64,000 nucleotides of DNA from Actinoplanes sandaracinus (lineage in GTDB: Bacteria; Actinomycetota; Actinomycetes; Mycobacteriales; Micromonosporaceae): positions 62,001 through 126,000 of the forward strand of contig NZ_JASCTH010000001.1 of the NCBI RefSeq assembly GCF_030009775.1, written 5' to 3'. Made by a program: the position numbers and the translations under genes. The notes under the pieces were generated by a model. It had not been told where the DNA came from and made no database searches. It was given only the letters and a program-made list of their open reading frames with translations. Below, piece by piece: positions 9,724 through 18,300 of this stretch; the first letter of the stretch is position 1; the number at the start of each line of letters is the position of its first letter.

Positions 9724-12515
9724 GCGGGGCATTCCGGACCGCGCGGGGCGGGCTCGTCGACCGCGACCGTCCGCTGCGGTTCCGGTTCGACGGTGTGGAG
9801 TACGAGGGTCTTCAGGGCGACACCCTGGCCTCGGCGCTGCTGGCCAACGGCGTCCACCACGTCGCGTCCAGCATCCGGCTGGGCCGGCCACGGGGCGTCT
9901 TCGCCGCCGGGGTGGAGGAGCCGAACGCCCTGGTCCAGATCGAGGAGCCGTTCCCCGAGCCGATGCTGCCGGCCACCACCGTCGAGCTCTATGACGGTCT
10001 CGTCGCCCGGGGCCTGCGCGGCCGGGGCCGGCTCGCCGACCGCCCCGACCCGGCCCGCTACGACGCGACGCACGCGCACTGCGACGTCCTCGTCGTCGGC
10101 GCCGGGCCAGCCGGGCTGGCCGCGGCCGCCGTGGCCGCCTCCTCGGGGGCCCGGGTCATCGTCGTCGACGACCAGCCCCGCCCGGGCGGCAGCCTCCTCG
10201 GCGCCGCCGAACACCTCGACTGGGTGGCGTCGGTCGCCGGCGGCCTGCGGGCCGCGCCCGAGGTGCGGCTGCTGACCCGGACCACCGCCTTCGGCTACTA
10301 CGACGACAACCACGTCGTCGCGGTCGAACGCCGCACCAACCATCTCGGTGCGCAGGCGCCCGCGCACCGGTCGCGGGAGCGCGTCTGGCGCATCCGCGCC
10401 CGGCACGTCGTGCTCGCCACCGGCGCGCACGAGCGCTCCCTCGCCTTCGCCGACAACGACCGGCCCGGCGTCATGCTCGCCGGGGCCGCGCAGACTTATC
10501 TGCGCCGGTACGGGGTGCGCCCCGGCCGCCGCGCCGTGGTGCTGACCACCAACGACAGCGCCTACGCCGTGGCGCGGGACCTGCACGCCGCGGGTGTCGA
10601 GATCGCGGCCGTCGCCGACCTGCGCGACTCCCCCGGCGCCGGCCGGGCGCCGCACGGAGCGGAGCTGCTGCCCGGCTGGGCCGTGGCCGGTGTGACCGGC
10701 GCGGACCGGATCTCCGCGGTGACGCTGCGCCGCCTCGCCGGCGGGGCCTTCACCGGCCCGGAGCTGCGACTGGACGCCGACCTGCTCCTGGTCTCCGGCG
10801 GCTGGAACCCGGTGGGCGCGCTGTACGGCCAGGCCGGTGGCCGGCTCGCGTACGACGACGGCCTGGGCGCCTTCCGGCCGGACGGCGGCTGCCGGCAGGC
10901 GCTGGAGGTCGCGGGTTCGGTCGCGGGCACGTACACGCTGAAAGGTTGTCTCGCCGAGGGCGCGGCGGCGGGCGCGCGCGCCGCGGAGGCCACCGGGTTC
11001 CGGCCCGGCGAACCGGATCTGCCGGAGACCGCCGACCCGGAGGTGACGCCGGGCGTCGCGGTCTGGACGCTGCCCGGCGACCCCGCCACGTCCCTGGTGG
11101 ACCTGCAACGGGACGTGACCGTCGCCGACATCGCGCGGGCCACCGGCACGGGCATGCGCTCGGCCGAGCACGTGAAGCGCTACACCACCGCGGGCACCGC
11201 GCACGACCAGGGCCGGACCTCCGGCACGCTGACCAGCGGCATCGTCGCGGAGATGCTCGGCGTGAACGTCGGCGACCTGGGCACCACGACGTTCCGCCCG
11301 CCGTACGCCCCGGTCAGTTTCGCCGCTCTCGCCGGCCGCGACCGTGGCATGCGCTTCGACCCGGTGCGGGTGACCGCCCTGCACGCCTGGCACGTGGCGG
11401 CCGGGGCACTGTTCGAGAACGTCGGCCAGTGGAAACGTCCCTGGTACTACCCCCGCGACGGCGAGGACATGGCCGCCGCCGTGCTGCGCGAGTGCCGCGC
11501 GGCCCGGGAGGGCGTGGCGATGATGGACGCCTCGACCCTCGGCAAGATCGACGTGCGGGGCGCGGACGCGGCGGTGTTCCTGGACCGCCTCTACACGAAC
11601 ATGATCAGCACGCTGAAGCCCGGCGCGATCCGGTACGGCGTGATGTGCCGGCCGGACGGGATGGTCCTCGACGACGGGACCGTCATCCGCCTGGCCGAGG
11701 ACCGGTTCCTGGTGACCACGACGACCGGCAACGCCGCCGTGATCCTGGACTGGATGGAGGAGTGGCTGCAGACCGAGTGGCCGCAGTTGCGGGTGTACTG
11801 CACGTCGGTGACCGAGCAGTGGGCCACGGTCGCGCTGGTCGGGCCGGAGTCCCGGGAGGTGCTCGCGAGCCTCGCCCCCGGCCTCGACGTCAGCCGGGAC
11901 GGGTTCGGGTTCATGACGTGGCGGGACACCACGGTCGCCGGCCTCGACGCCCGGGTCTGCCGGATCAGCTTCTCCGGCGAGCTGGCCTACGAGATCAACG
12001 TGAGCTGGTGGGACGCGCTCGCGCTCTGGGAGGCTCTGGCCGAGCGGGGGATCACGCCCTACGGGACGCAGACCATGCACGTGCTCCGCGCCGAGAAGGG
12101 TTACCCGATCATCGGGCAGGACACCGACGGCACGGTCACCCCGCACGATCTGGGTCTGGGCTGGGCGGTCTCGCGGACGAAGGCCGACTTCATCGGCAAG
12201 CGATCGTTCACGCGTACGGACACCGCGCGCACCGATCGCAAACAGCTGGTCGGGCTGCTTCCCGACGGCGGGGAACTCCTGCCCGAGGGCGCGCACCTGG
12301 TGGCGGCCGCCGAGCCCCCGCTGACGGCCCTCGGCCACGTGACCTCGTCCTATCACAGCGCGGCGCTGGGGCGTACCTTCGCGCTGGCCCTGATCGAGGG
12401 GGGCCGGGATCTGGTCGGGCGGACGGTCTGGGCCACCCTCGACGACGGCTTGGCGCCGGTGACGATCACCGGCGCCGTACTCTACGACCCGGAAGGGGCG
12501 CGGCGAGATGGCTGA
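9720..12515 (+). CDS. soxA: Sarcosine oxidase alpha subunit
   Basis: The protein is 931 residues, normal for SoxA. The N-terminal ~100 residues resemble the Fer2_3 ferredoxin-like domain. A Rossmann motif (VLVVGAGPAGLAAAAVAA) starts near 123 for the NAD/FAD region, and the C-terminal ~370 residues match the aminomethyltransferase (GcvT) fold that receives the methyl carbon on tetrahydrofolate (FSGELAYEINV, LRAEKGYPIIG, DLGLGWAVS). The start is ATGA-coupled to soxD and the end overlaps soxG by eight bases, which fits stoichiometric subunit synthesis. Confidence 0.94.
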   Translation: MSGAFRTARGGLVDRDRPLRFRFDGVEYEGLQGDTLASALLANGVHHVASSIRLGRPRGVFAAGVEEPNALVQIEEPFPEPMLPATTVELYDGLVARGLRGRGRLADRPDPARYDATHAHCDVLVVGAGPAGLAAAAVAASSGARVIVVDDQPRPGGSLLGAAEHLDWVASVAGGLRAAPEVRLLTRTTAFGYYDDNHVVAVERRTNHLGAQAPAHRSRERVWRIRARHVVLATGAHERSLAFADNDRPGVMLAGAAQTYLRRYGVRPGRRAVVLTTNDSAYAVARDLHAAGVEIAAVADLRDSPGAGRAPHGAELLPGWAVAGVTGADRISAVTLRRLAGGAFTGPELRLDADLLLVSGGWNPVGALYGQAGGRLAYDDGLGAFRPDGGCRQALEVAGSVAGTYTLKGCLAEGAAAGARAAEATGFRPGEPDLPETADPEVTPGVAVWTLPGDPATSLVDLQRDVTVADIARATGTGMRSAEHVKRYTTAGTAHDQGRTSGTLTSGIVAEMLGVNVGDLGTTTFRPPYAPVSFAALAGRDRGMRFDPVRVTALHAWHVAAGALFENVGQWKRPWYYPRDGEDMAAAVLRECRAAREGVAMMDASTLGKIDVRGADAAVFLDRLYTNMISTLKPGAIRYGVMCRPDGMVLDDGTVIRLAEDRFLVTTTTGNAAVILDWMEEWLQTEWPQLRVYCTSVTEQWATVALVGPESREVLASLAPGLDVSRDGFGFMTWRDTTVAGLDARVCRISFSGELAYEINVSWWDALALWEALAERGITPYGTQTMHVLRAEKGYPIIGQDTDGTVTPHDLGLGWAVSRTKADFIGKRSFTRTDTARTDRKQLVGLLPDGGELLPEGAHLVAAAEPPLTALGHVTSSYHSAALGRTFALALIEGGRDLVGRTVWATLDDGLAPVTITGAVLYDPEGARRDG

Positions 12516-13074
12516 CCGGAACTTCCGGCATTCCCCGCTGGAGGGGTTCTCCTCCGGCGGCGCGGTCGCCATGTCCGAGGTGCCGTTCCTCGCCCAGATC
12601 AACCTGCGGCTGGACCCGGCGGGCCCGGCCGCCGCCGCGGTCGGCAAGGATCTCGGCGTCGCGCTGCCCCGGCGCGGGGGTACGAGCGCCACCTCCGGCG
12701 ACGTGAGCGTTCTCTGGCTGGGCCCGGACGAGTGGCTGGTGGTCGGGCCACCCGGCGCCGAGACGCGATTGACGGCGTTGCTGGAATCGGCCGCCGGCGC
12801 CGCGCACGCATCCGTCGTGGACGTCTCCGCGCAGCGCACCGCGGTGGCTCTGCGCGGTCCCCGCGTCCGGGAGTTGCTGGCGCTCGGCTGCTCACTCGAC
12901 CTCCACCCGCGCGTGTTCGGGGTGGGCGACTGCGCGCAGACCATGCTGGCGCACGCGCCGGTGGTGGTGTGGCGCCGTGAATCGGAGTTCTGGATTCTGG
13001 TGCGCGCGTCCTTCGCCGGTCATCTGGCCGCCTGGCTGGAGGACGCCGGCATCGAATTCACGGTGCGTGACTGA
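12508..13074 (+). CDS. soxG: Sarcosine oxidase gamma subunit
   Basis: The 188-residue protein starts inside the last codons of soxA. It has the SoxG layout: an LRLDP segment, LWLGPDEWLVVGP near residue 70, DVSAQRTAVALRGPRVRELLALGCSLDL divided between two helices, and a late FWILVRASFAGHLAAWL. The gamma subunit is related to GcvT folds and stabilises the heterotetramer. No gene follows on this strand until the conservon, so this is likely the operon's last gene. Confidence 0.9.
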   Translation: MADRNFRHSPLEGFSSGGAVAMSEVPFLAQINLRLDPAGPAAAAVGKDLGVALPRRGGTSATSGDVSVLWLGPDEWLVVGPPGAETRLTALLESAAGAAHASVVDVSAQRTAVALRGPRVRELLALGCSLDLHPRVFGVGDCAQTMLAHAPVVVWRRESEFWILVRASFAGHLAAWLEDAGIEFTVRD

Positions 13075-13343
13075 GAGCGCTCCCATATCGCTTTCGGTGA
13101 CTGGACCAATGCGCAATGAAGTTGCACCAACGTAAATTTCGGTCCTGAGTGTTGACCATCCAGGGCGAAGAGAAGATCCTGTTGCGGCGATCACGGAAGA
13201 TCAGCTCCATTTCCCCGTGAGCGCTATTTCGCGCTGCGCCCCCCTTGCTTCATTAAGAAACTTATCGGTTTCACCGTGGTGAATCGACTTTTGTGCCGGC
13301 CTGGACCCCCGCCAAGCCGGCAGTCGACAAAGGAGCTGATCGC
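13075..13343 (+). other. Intergenic region between soxG and the conservon
   Basis: These 269 bases separate two operons. They contain a GAGAGCGCTC palindrome right after the soxG stop and a patch that is AT-richer than its surroundings (about 13230-13290). I see no convincing -35/-10 pair and no strong terminator hairpin. An in-frame GTG at 13293 could extend cvnA upstream into this stretch. Confidence 0.5.
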
Positions 13344-15812
13344 TTGTCCGTCCATGCTGAGGGCGCCGAGCAGTCCGAGCCGGGCGGCGAGACGACGCCG
13401 GCCCCCAGCGCCCGCACCGGCGACGGACGTGCCCGGCCCCACAGGACCGGCGGCACCATCCGCCGGCGGGTCATCCGCACCCTGGCCCTGCCGGTCGTGA
13501 CCACCCTCGTACTGCTCACCATCGTGGCGGTCGGCGAGGTCGAGAACTACCGCTCGGCCGCCGCCACGACCCGCGCCGTCACCATCGACCTCGCCGTCCA
13601 GGAACTGATCCAGGACCTGCAGACCGAACGTGGACTGACCGCCGGACTGCTCGGCGGCAACGACGGTTTCCGCGCCGAGCTCCTCCCGGCCCGCGACCAG
13701 GTCAACCTGCGACGCGAAGCGGTGGAACGTCTGGCCGCCGACGGCGGCGAGGTCGAGGACCGGGTCGCCGCCGCGGTGCGGCAACTGGACGGCCTGGCCG
13801 GCGTCCGGGCCGGCACCGACACCGGATCCGGTGAGCGTGCGGCCACCTTCGCCTTCTACACCGCGCGGATCGCCGATCTGGGCAACCTCGACTTCGACCT
13901 GGACGGCACCGGCGACGAGGAGCTGCGCCGCGGCGCCGCGGTCCTGGAGGCGCTCGGCGACGTGAAGGAGGCCGCCTCGCAGGAACGGGCGTTCCTCAAC
14001 GGCGTCTTCTCCGCCGGCGGCTTCAAACAGGGCGAGTTCCTCCAGTTCGTCACCATGCGGTCCACCAAGGACGCGGCCCTGGCCGCCTTCGACCGCTACG
14101 CCAACAGCACCGAGCGGGCGGCCAAGGAATACACCCTGGACACCGGCGCGGCGCGCGAGGCGGGCTACTTCGAGCAGGTCGCCCTGCAGTCCGGCGACGG
14201 CAAATATCTCCAGGTCAACCCGCAGTCGTGGTGGTCCGCGCTGACCACGGTGCTGGACGACACCCTGCAGCTGGAACTCCACGTCGGCTCGGTCATCACG
14301 GCCCGCGCCGCGACCCTGGAGGACCGGGCCTCGATCCGGATGGCCGTGCTGCTCAGCGCCGTGCTGCTCTGCCTGGCCGGCTCCGTCTGGCTCGCCACGG
14401 TCGCGTCGCGCTCGGTCGCCCGGCCGCTGGCGGTGCTGGCCTCCGAAGCCAACCAGCTGGCGAGCCTCCAGCTGCCCGAGGCGGTGCAGCGGGCGTCGGC
14501 CGGCGACAGCACCGCCCCGCCGCCACCGGTGCTCGTGCCCCGCGGCGCCAGCATCGAGGTGCGGCTGGTGGCCGACGCCTTCGACCGGGTGCAGGCGACG
14601 GCGTACTCGCTGGCCACCGAGCAGGCGGTGCTCCGGCGCACCACCGCCGAGTCGCTGGCCAACCTCGGCCGCCGCAACCAGAACCTCCTGCGCCGCCAGC
14701 TCGGCTTCATCACCAAGCTGGAGCGCGAGGAGTCCAACCCGACCGGCCTCGCGAACCTCTTCGAGCTCGACCATCTCGCCACCCGCATGCGACGGAACGC
14801 GGAGAGCCTGCTGGTCCTGGTCGGCGCGGCGAGCCCGCGGCAGCTCTCCGAGCCGCTGCAGGTCTCCGACGTGATCCGGGCCGCCGTCAGCGAGGTCGAG
14901 GAGTACCGCCGGGTCACCCTGCGCCGGGTCGACGACGCGCTGGTGACCGGTTCCACGGTCAGCGGCATCGCACACATGCTGGCCGAGCTGATCGAGAACG
15001 GCCTGGCCTTCTCCCCGCCGGACATGGATGTGGAGATCCACGGCCGGCGGATCGGCGGCGCCTATCTCATCGCGATCAGCGACCAGGGCATCGGCATGTC
15101 GCCGGCCGAGATGGCGCGGGCCAACGAGCGCCTGCGCGGCGAAGGCGACTTCATCACCGCGCCGGCCCGCTTCCTCGGTCACTACGTGGTCGGCCGGCTG
15201 GCCCAGCAGATGAACATCGAGGTGCAGCTCACGCCCTCGCCGGTGACCGGCGTGACAGCCCGGATCACGCTGCCCGCCGAGATCCTGGCCGACCAGCAGA
15301 AGGTCGGCGGGGCGCCCCGCCCCGGCGGCCCGGCCGCCCGGCAGGTCACCGCGACGATCGAACCCGTGGCACCGCTGCGGTTGCCGCCGGCTGAGGTCGG
15401 CCCCGCCGCCCGGCCCGCCCAGCCCGCGCCGGCCGGGGTCGTCACCGCCGACCGGCCGCTGCACTCCACCGCGATCGAATACGTGGTGGTGCAGCAGGAC
15501 GGCGCGACGGCCACGAACATCTTCGCCGCCCCCGACGACACGGCGGCCACCGCCGTCTTCGCCGCCCCCGACGACACGGCCGCCACCGTCGTCTTCGCGG
15601 CCCCCGACGACGGCGTGACCCGGACCGCGAACGGCCTGCGCAAGCGAACCCCCCGCGCGCAGCGCGGCCGGCCACGGGCGGCCGAGCCGGCCCCGGCGCC
15701 GGTGGAGAGGCCGGCCCCGGTCAGCGATTCACCCGAGGCCGTGCGGGACCGGCTCAACGCGCTGCGCAGCGGCATACAGCGCGGCAGTTCCGAAACAGCG
15801 GGGTCGTCGTGA
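13344..15812 (+). CDS. cvnA: Conservon sensor histidine kinase-like protein with nitrate/nitrite-sensing (NIT) domain
   Basis: This conservon kinase is 822 residues from TTG 13344, chosen because AAAGGAG (13329-13335) precedes it by eight bases; GTG 13293 would add 17 residues. A first transmembrane helix (~46-70) precedes an extracellular NIT-type helical domain with TERGLTAGLLGG. A second helix (~335-355) and a HAMP-like stretch follow. The HATPase domain has the N box (AELIENGLAFSPPD) and ISDQGIGMS. The phospho-acceptor region is replaced by a NLGRRNQNLLRRQL segment, as is usual in this family. The Pro/Ala-rich tail carries three repeats of VFAAPDDTAAT. Known relatives regulate small GTPases in Streptomyces. 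Confidence 0.88.
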   Translation: MSVHAEGAEQSEPGGETTPAPSARTGDGRARPHRTGGTIRRRVIRTLALPVVTTLVLLTIVAVGEVENYRSAAATTRAVTIDLAVQELIQDLQTERGLTAGLLGGNDGFRAELLPARDQVNLRREAVERLAADGGEVEDRVAAAVRQLDGLAGVRAGTDTGSGERAATFAFYTARIADLGNLDFDLDGTGDEELRRGAAVLEALGDVKEAASQERAFLNGVFSAGGFKQGEFLQFVTMRSTKDAALAAFDRYANSTERAAKEYTLDTGAAREAGYFEQVALQSGDGKYLQVNPQSWWSALTTVLDDTLQLELHVGSVITARAATLEDRASIRMAVLLSAVLLCLAGSVWLATVASRSVARPLAVLASEANQLASLQLPEAVQRASAGDSTAPPPPVLVPRGASIEVRLVADAFDRVQATAYSLATEQAVLRRTTAESLANLGRRNQNLLRRQLGFITKLEREESNPTGLANLFELDHLATRMRRNAESLLVLVGAASPRQLSEPLQVSDVIRAAVSEVEEYRRVTLRRVDDALVTGSTVSGIAHMLAELIENGLAFSPPDMDVEIHGRRIGGAYLIAISDQGIGMSPAEMARANERLRGEGDFITAPARFLGHYVVGRLAQQMNIEVQLTPSPVTGVTARITLPAEILADQQKVGGAPRPGGPAARQVTATIEPVAPLRLPPAEVGPAARPAQPAPAGVVTADRPLHSTAIEYVVVQQDGATATNIFAAPDDTAATAVFAAPDDTAATVVFAAPDDGVTRTANGLRKRTPRAQRGRPRAAEPAPAPVERPAPVSDSPEAVRDRLNALRSGIQRGSSETAGSS

Positions 15813-15856
15813 CCGGAATCCCCAAATGGCCCCTTGGCAGCAACCTGGAAAGAAGA

Positions 15857-16285
15857 ATGATGAGCGTTGACACGTCGGCGGATCGGCACCAGTTCAACTG
15901 GCTGCTCGGGAACTTCGTTCACCAGACGGACGGCGTACGCGATGCCGTGGCGGTGTCCTCCGACGGGTTGCTGATCGCGAGTTCGGACGGGCTGCAGCGG
16001 GCCGAGGCGGACCAGCTGGCCGCCATCGTCTCCAGCCTGGCCAGCCTGGCCCGCAGCGCGTCGCGCCGGTACGACTTCGACGGCCTCAAGCTCATCATGA
16101 TCGAGATGCACCGGGGCTTCCTGCTGGTCTCGGTCATCACGGGCGGCAGCGTCCTCGGCGTGGTGGCCGGCAGCGAGTGCGATCTCGGGCTGGTCGGCTA
16201 CGAGATCTCGCTTCTCGCCGAGCGTTTCGGTGGCCTGCTCACTCCGGCCCTGATCGCAGAGTCCCGGCAACACCTGCCGCGATGA
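15857..16285 (+). CDS. cvnB: Conservon roadblock/LC7-domain protein
   Basis: This is a 142-residue roadblock/LC7 protein (NWLLGNFVHQTDGVRDAVAVSS, split by a turn, then ADQLAAIVSSLASLARSA). In conservons it modulates the GTPase. The GGAAAGAAGA site ahead of ATG 15857 supports this start. An in-frame GTG at 15809 overlaps the cvnA stop as GTGA and would add 16 atypical residues, so that start remains possible. The stop overlaps the cvnC ATG. Confidence 0.88.
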   Translation: MMSVDTSADRHQFNWLLGNFVHQTDGVRDAVAVSSDGLLIASSDGLQRAEADQLAAIVSSLASLARSASRRYDFDGLKLIMIEMHRGFLLVSVITGGSVLGVVAGSECDLGLVGYEISLLAERFGGLLTPALIAESRQHLPR

Positions 16286-16698
16286 CCAGCCCGTCGTGGG
16301 ACGCCTCATCTGCATCGGTTCCGTACGCCGGCTCCCACCGGCCGGCCTCCGGGCTGCGTCCCTCCGAGATGGACGAGGATCCGGTGATCCGCCCGTTCAT
16401 GCTCACCGGTGGGCGCACCCAGCCGCTGCACGACGGGCTACGGATCGAGACGCTGCTGCGGGCGGCTCCGGCCGCGCTGTCGGCGCCGCTGCGCTTCGAG
16501 TCCCGGCGCATCGTCGAGCTCGCGCAGGCCCCGATGTCGGTCGCGGACCTGTCGGTGGCGCTGCGCGCGCCGCTGGGCGTGGTCCGCGTCATCGTGGCCG
16601 ACCTGATCACTCAGGGCTACCTCGCCGTGGAAGAACAGCCCGAGGAGCTCTCCACCAGTTTGATCGAAAGGATCAGGGACCGTGTTCGGGCGCTCTAG
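16282..16698 (+). CDS. cvnC: Conservon DUF742 protein
   Basis: The 138-residue protein begins with a disordered Ser/Pro stretch. The DUF742 core follows: RPFMLTGGRT near residue 36, then LRFESRRIVELA, and a winged-helix-like half (SVADLSVALRAPLGVVRVIVADL). DUF742 proteins are the third component of conservons and probably bridge kinase and GTPase. The start is ATGA-coupled to cvnB, and the end overlaps cvnD by 17 bases. Confidence 0.9.
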   Translation: MTSPSWDASSASVPYAGSHRPASGLRPSEMDEDPVIRPFMLTGGRTQPLHDGLRIETLLRAAPAALSAPLRFESRRIVELAQAPMSVADLSVALRAPLGVVRVIVADLITQGYLAVEEQPEELSTSLIERIRDRVRAL

Positions 16699-17281
16699 GG
16701 AGCCGTCGACAGCGCCCATCGCTGTCAAGATCGTCATCAGCGGCGGTTTCGGCGTCGGCAAGACCACCTTCGTCGGAGCCATCTCCGAGATCGAACCACT
16801 GGTCACCGAGGCCGAGATGACCGAGAGGTCGATCGGCATCGACGACACCTCCGCGGTGTCCGGCAAGACCACCACCACCGTCGCCCTCGACTTCGGCCGG
16901 ATCACTCTCGACGACGCTCTGCTGCTCTACCTGTTCGGCACCCCCGGACAGGACCGGTTCGCCTTCCTCTGGGACGACCTGGTCACCGGCGCGCTGGGCT
17001 CGATCGTGCTGGTCGACACGCGGCGGATCGAGGACTCCTTCCCCGCGATCGACTACTTCGAGGAGCACGAGATCCCGTTCATCATCGGCATCAACCGGTT
17101 CACCGGCGCCCAGCGGTTCTCCCTGGCGGAGGTGCGTGACGCGCTGGGCATCGGGGACGCCGTACCACTGGTGGAATGCGACGCGAGGAACCGCGAGTCG
17201 GTCAAGAGCGTCCTGGTGGCGCTCACCGAGGATGTGCTCGCCAAGCGGGCGAACCGCGAGCGGGCGGGGTCGACGTGGTGA
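16682..17281 (+). CDS. cvnD: Conservon Ras-like GTPase
   Basis: The protein is 199 residues from a GTG start. Walker A/G1 is GGFGVGKTTF near residue 20. The G3-like segment reads LFGTPGQDRFAFLWDDL (~81-97), where Ras-type proteins have DTAGQ. The base-specificity loop is INRFTGAQ (~140) in place of NKxD, so the usual aspartate is threonine; relatives often have NxFD. Proteins of this group are the output switches of conservons. The stop overlaps the GTG of the following binding-protein gene, which therefore belongs to the same transcript. Confidence 0.88.
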   Translation: MFGRSREPSTAPIAVKIVISGGFGVGKTTFVGAISEIEPLVTEAEMTERSIGIDDTSAVSGKTTTTVALDFGRITLDDALLLYLFGTPGQDRFAFLWDDLVTGALGSIVLVDTRRIEDSFPAIDYFEEHEIPFIIGINRFTGAQRFSLAEVRDALGIGDAVPLVECDARNRESVKSVLVALTEDVLAKRANRERAGSTW

Positions 17282-18246
17282 GGCGCGGACTCCCCCGGCG
17301 GCTCGCCGCGCTGAGCCTCACCGTGCTGGGTCTGGCGGCTCTGACCGGATGCTCCGGCGCCGCGGCGATCACCCCGCCGCCCGGCGTGCCCGCCCCGCGC
17401 GACTGCGGCACCGTGAACATCGCGGTCAACCCCTGGTCCGGGTACACCGCCAACGTCGCCGTCGTGGGACATCTGCTCAAGTCGGAGCTCGGCTGCAACG
17501 TGGTGACCAGCGAGCTGAGCGAGACCGCCTCGTGGGCCGGCCTCGACGACGGCACCATCGACGTGATCCTGGAGAACTGGGGCCACGACGACCTGAAGAA
17601 GAAGTACATCGACGGAAAGAAGGTCGCCGTCGAACTCGGCCTCACCGGCAACAAGGGCGTCATCGGCTGGTACGTGCCGCCGTGGATGGCCAAGACCTAC
17701 CCGGACATCACCGACTGGACCAAGCTCAACGGGTACGCCGATCTCTTCAAGACGGCGGGCTCCGGCGACAAGGGGCAGTTCCTCGCCGGTGACCCGTCGT
17801 TCGTCACCAACGACGCCACCCTGATCAAGAACCTCAAGCTCGACTACACCGTGGTCTACGCCGGCAGCGAGGACAAGCTGATCGCAGCGTTCCGCAAGGC
17901 ACAGGCGAACCGGACCCCGCTGCTCGGCTACTTCTACGAGCCGCAGTGGCTGCTGTCGGACGTCAAGCTGGTGCGCATCCCGCTGCCGAACTACACACCC
18001 GGCTGCGACGCCGACAAGGACGCGGTGGCCTGCGATTACCAGCCGTACGACCTCGACAAGATCGGACGCAAGCGGTTCGTCGACTCGGGCAACCCGGCCG
18101 CCACGTTCATCAAGAACTGGACGTGGAGCAACGCCGACCAGAACGAGGTCGCCAAGGACATGACCCAGAACGGCATGTCCGCTGAGCAGGCCGCCCGGAA
18201 ATGGGTCGACGCGAACCGCACCACCTGGGAGAAGTGGCTGCGCTAG
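17278..18246 (+). CDS. Second glycine betaine-type substrate-binding lipoprotein, coupled to the conservon
   Basis: The 322-residue protein has a lipobox LAALTGC (Cys25) and all aromatic-box motifs of the OpuAC fold ([40 protein letters not shown]). It is clearly paralogous to the protein encoded at 7208-8167; long blocks are identical. GTG 17278 overlaps the cvnD stop (GTGA) with GGGG (17266-17269) eight bases upstream; GTG 17275 is the alternative. No permease or ATPase follows. It either shares the upstream importer or works as a ligand sensor for the conservon; the second is my inference. Confidence 0.88.
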   Translation: MRRGLPRRLAALSLTVLGLAALTGCSGAAAITPPPGVPAPRDCGTVNIAVNPWSGYTANVAVVGHLLKSELGCNVVTSELSETASWAGLDDGTIDVILENWGHDDLKKKYIDGKKVAVELGLTGNKGVIGWYVPPWMAKTYPDITDWTKLNGYADLFKTAGSGDKGQFLAGDPSFVTNDATLIKNLKLDYTVVYAGSEDKLIAAFRKAQANRTPLLGYFYEPQWLLSDVKLVRIPLPNYTPGCDADKDAVACDYQPYDLDKIGRKRFVDSGNPAATFIKNWTWSNADQNEVAKDMTQNGMSAEQAARKWVDANRTTWEKWLR

Positions 18247-18267
18247 ACGTCGTCCGGCTCGGCCCGC

Positions 18268-18299
18268 GGTGCCGGCGGCGGGGTGTCGCCACCGGCGCC
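18268..18299. terminator. Bidirectional terminator-like hairpin
   Basis: Arms 18268-18280 and 18287-18299 form a 13-bp stem with one mismatch and one G-T pair around a six-base loop. It sits in the 54-base gap between two convergent genes. There is no T tract, as is usual in this GC-rich DNA. Confidence 0.6.
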
Positions 18300-18300
18300 G

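Noticed and set aside
9534..12944. 1136-codon open frame on the minus strand
   Set aside because: It is the antisense of soxA and soxG. Its translation is Arg/Gly/Pro-rich without domains, a usual shadow in GC-rich DNA, while the plus strand encodes clear subunits.
13224..15464. 746-codon minus-strand frame opposite cvnA
   Set aside because: The plus strand encodes the conservon kinase with all its motifs; the minus frame is low-complexity.
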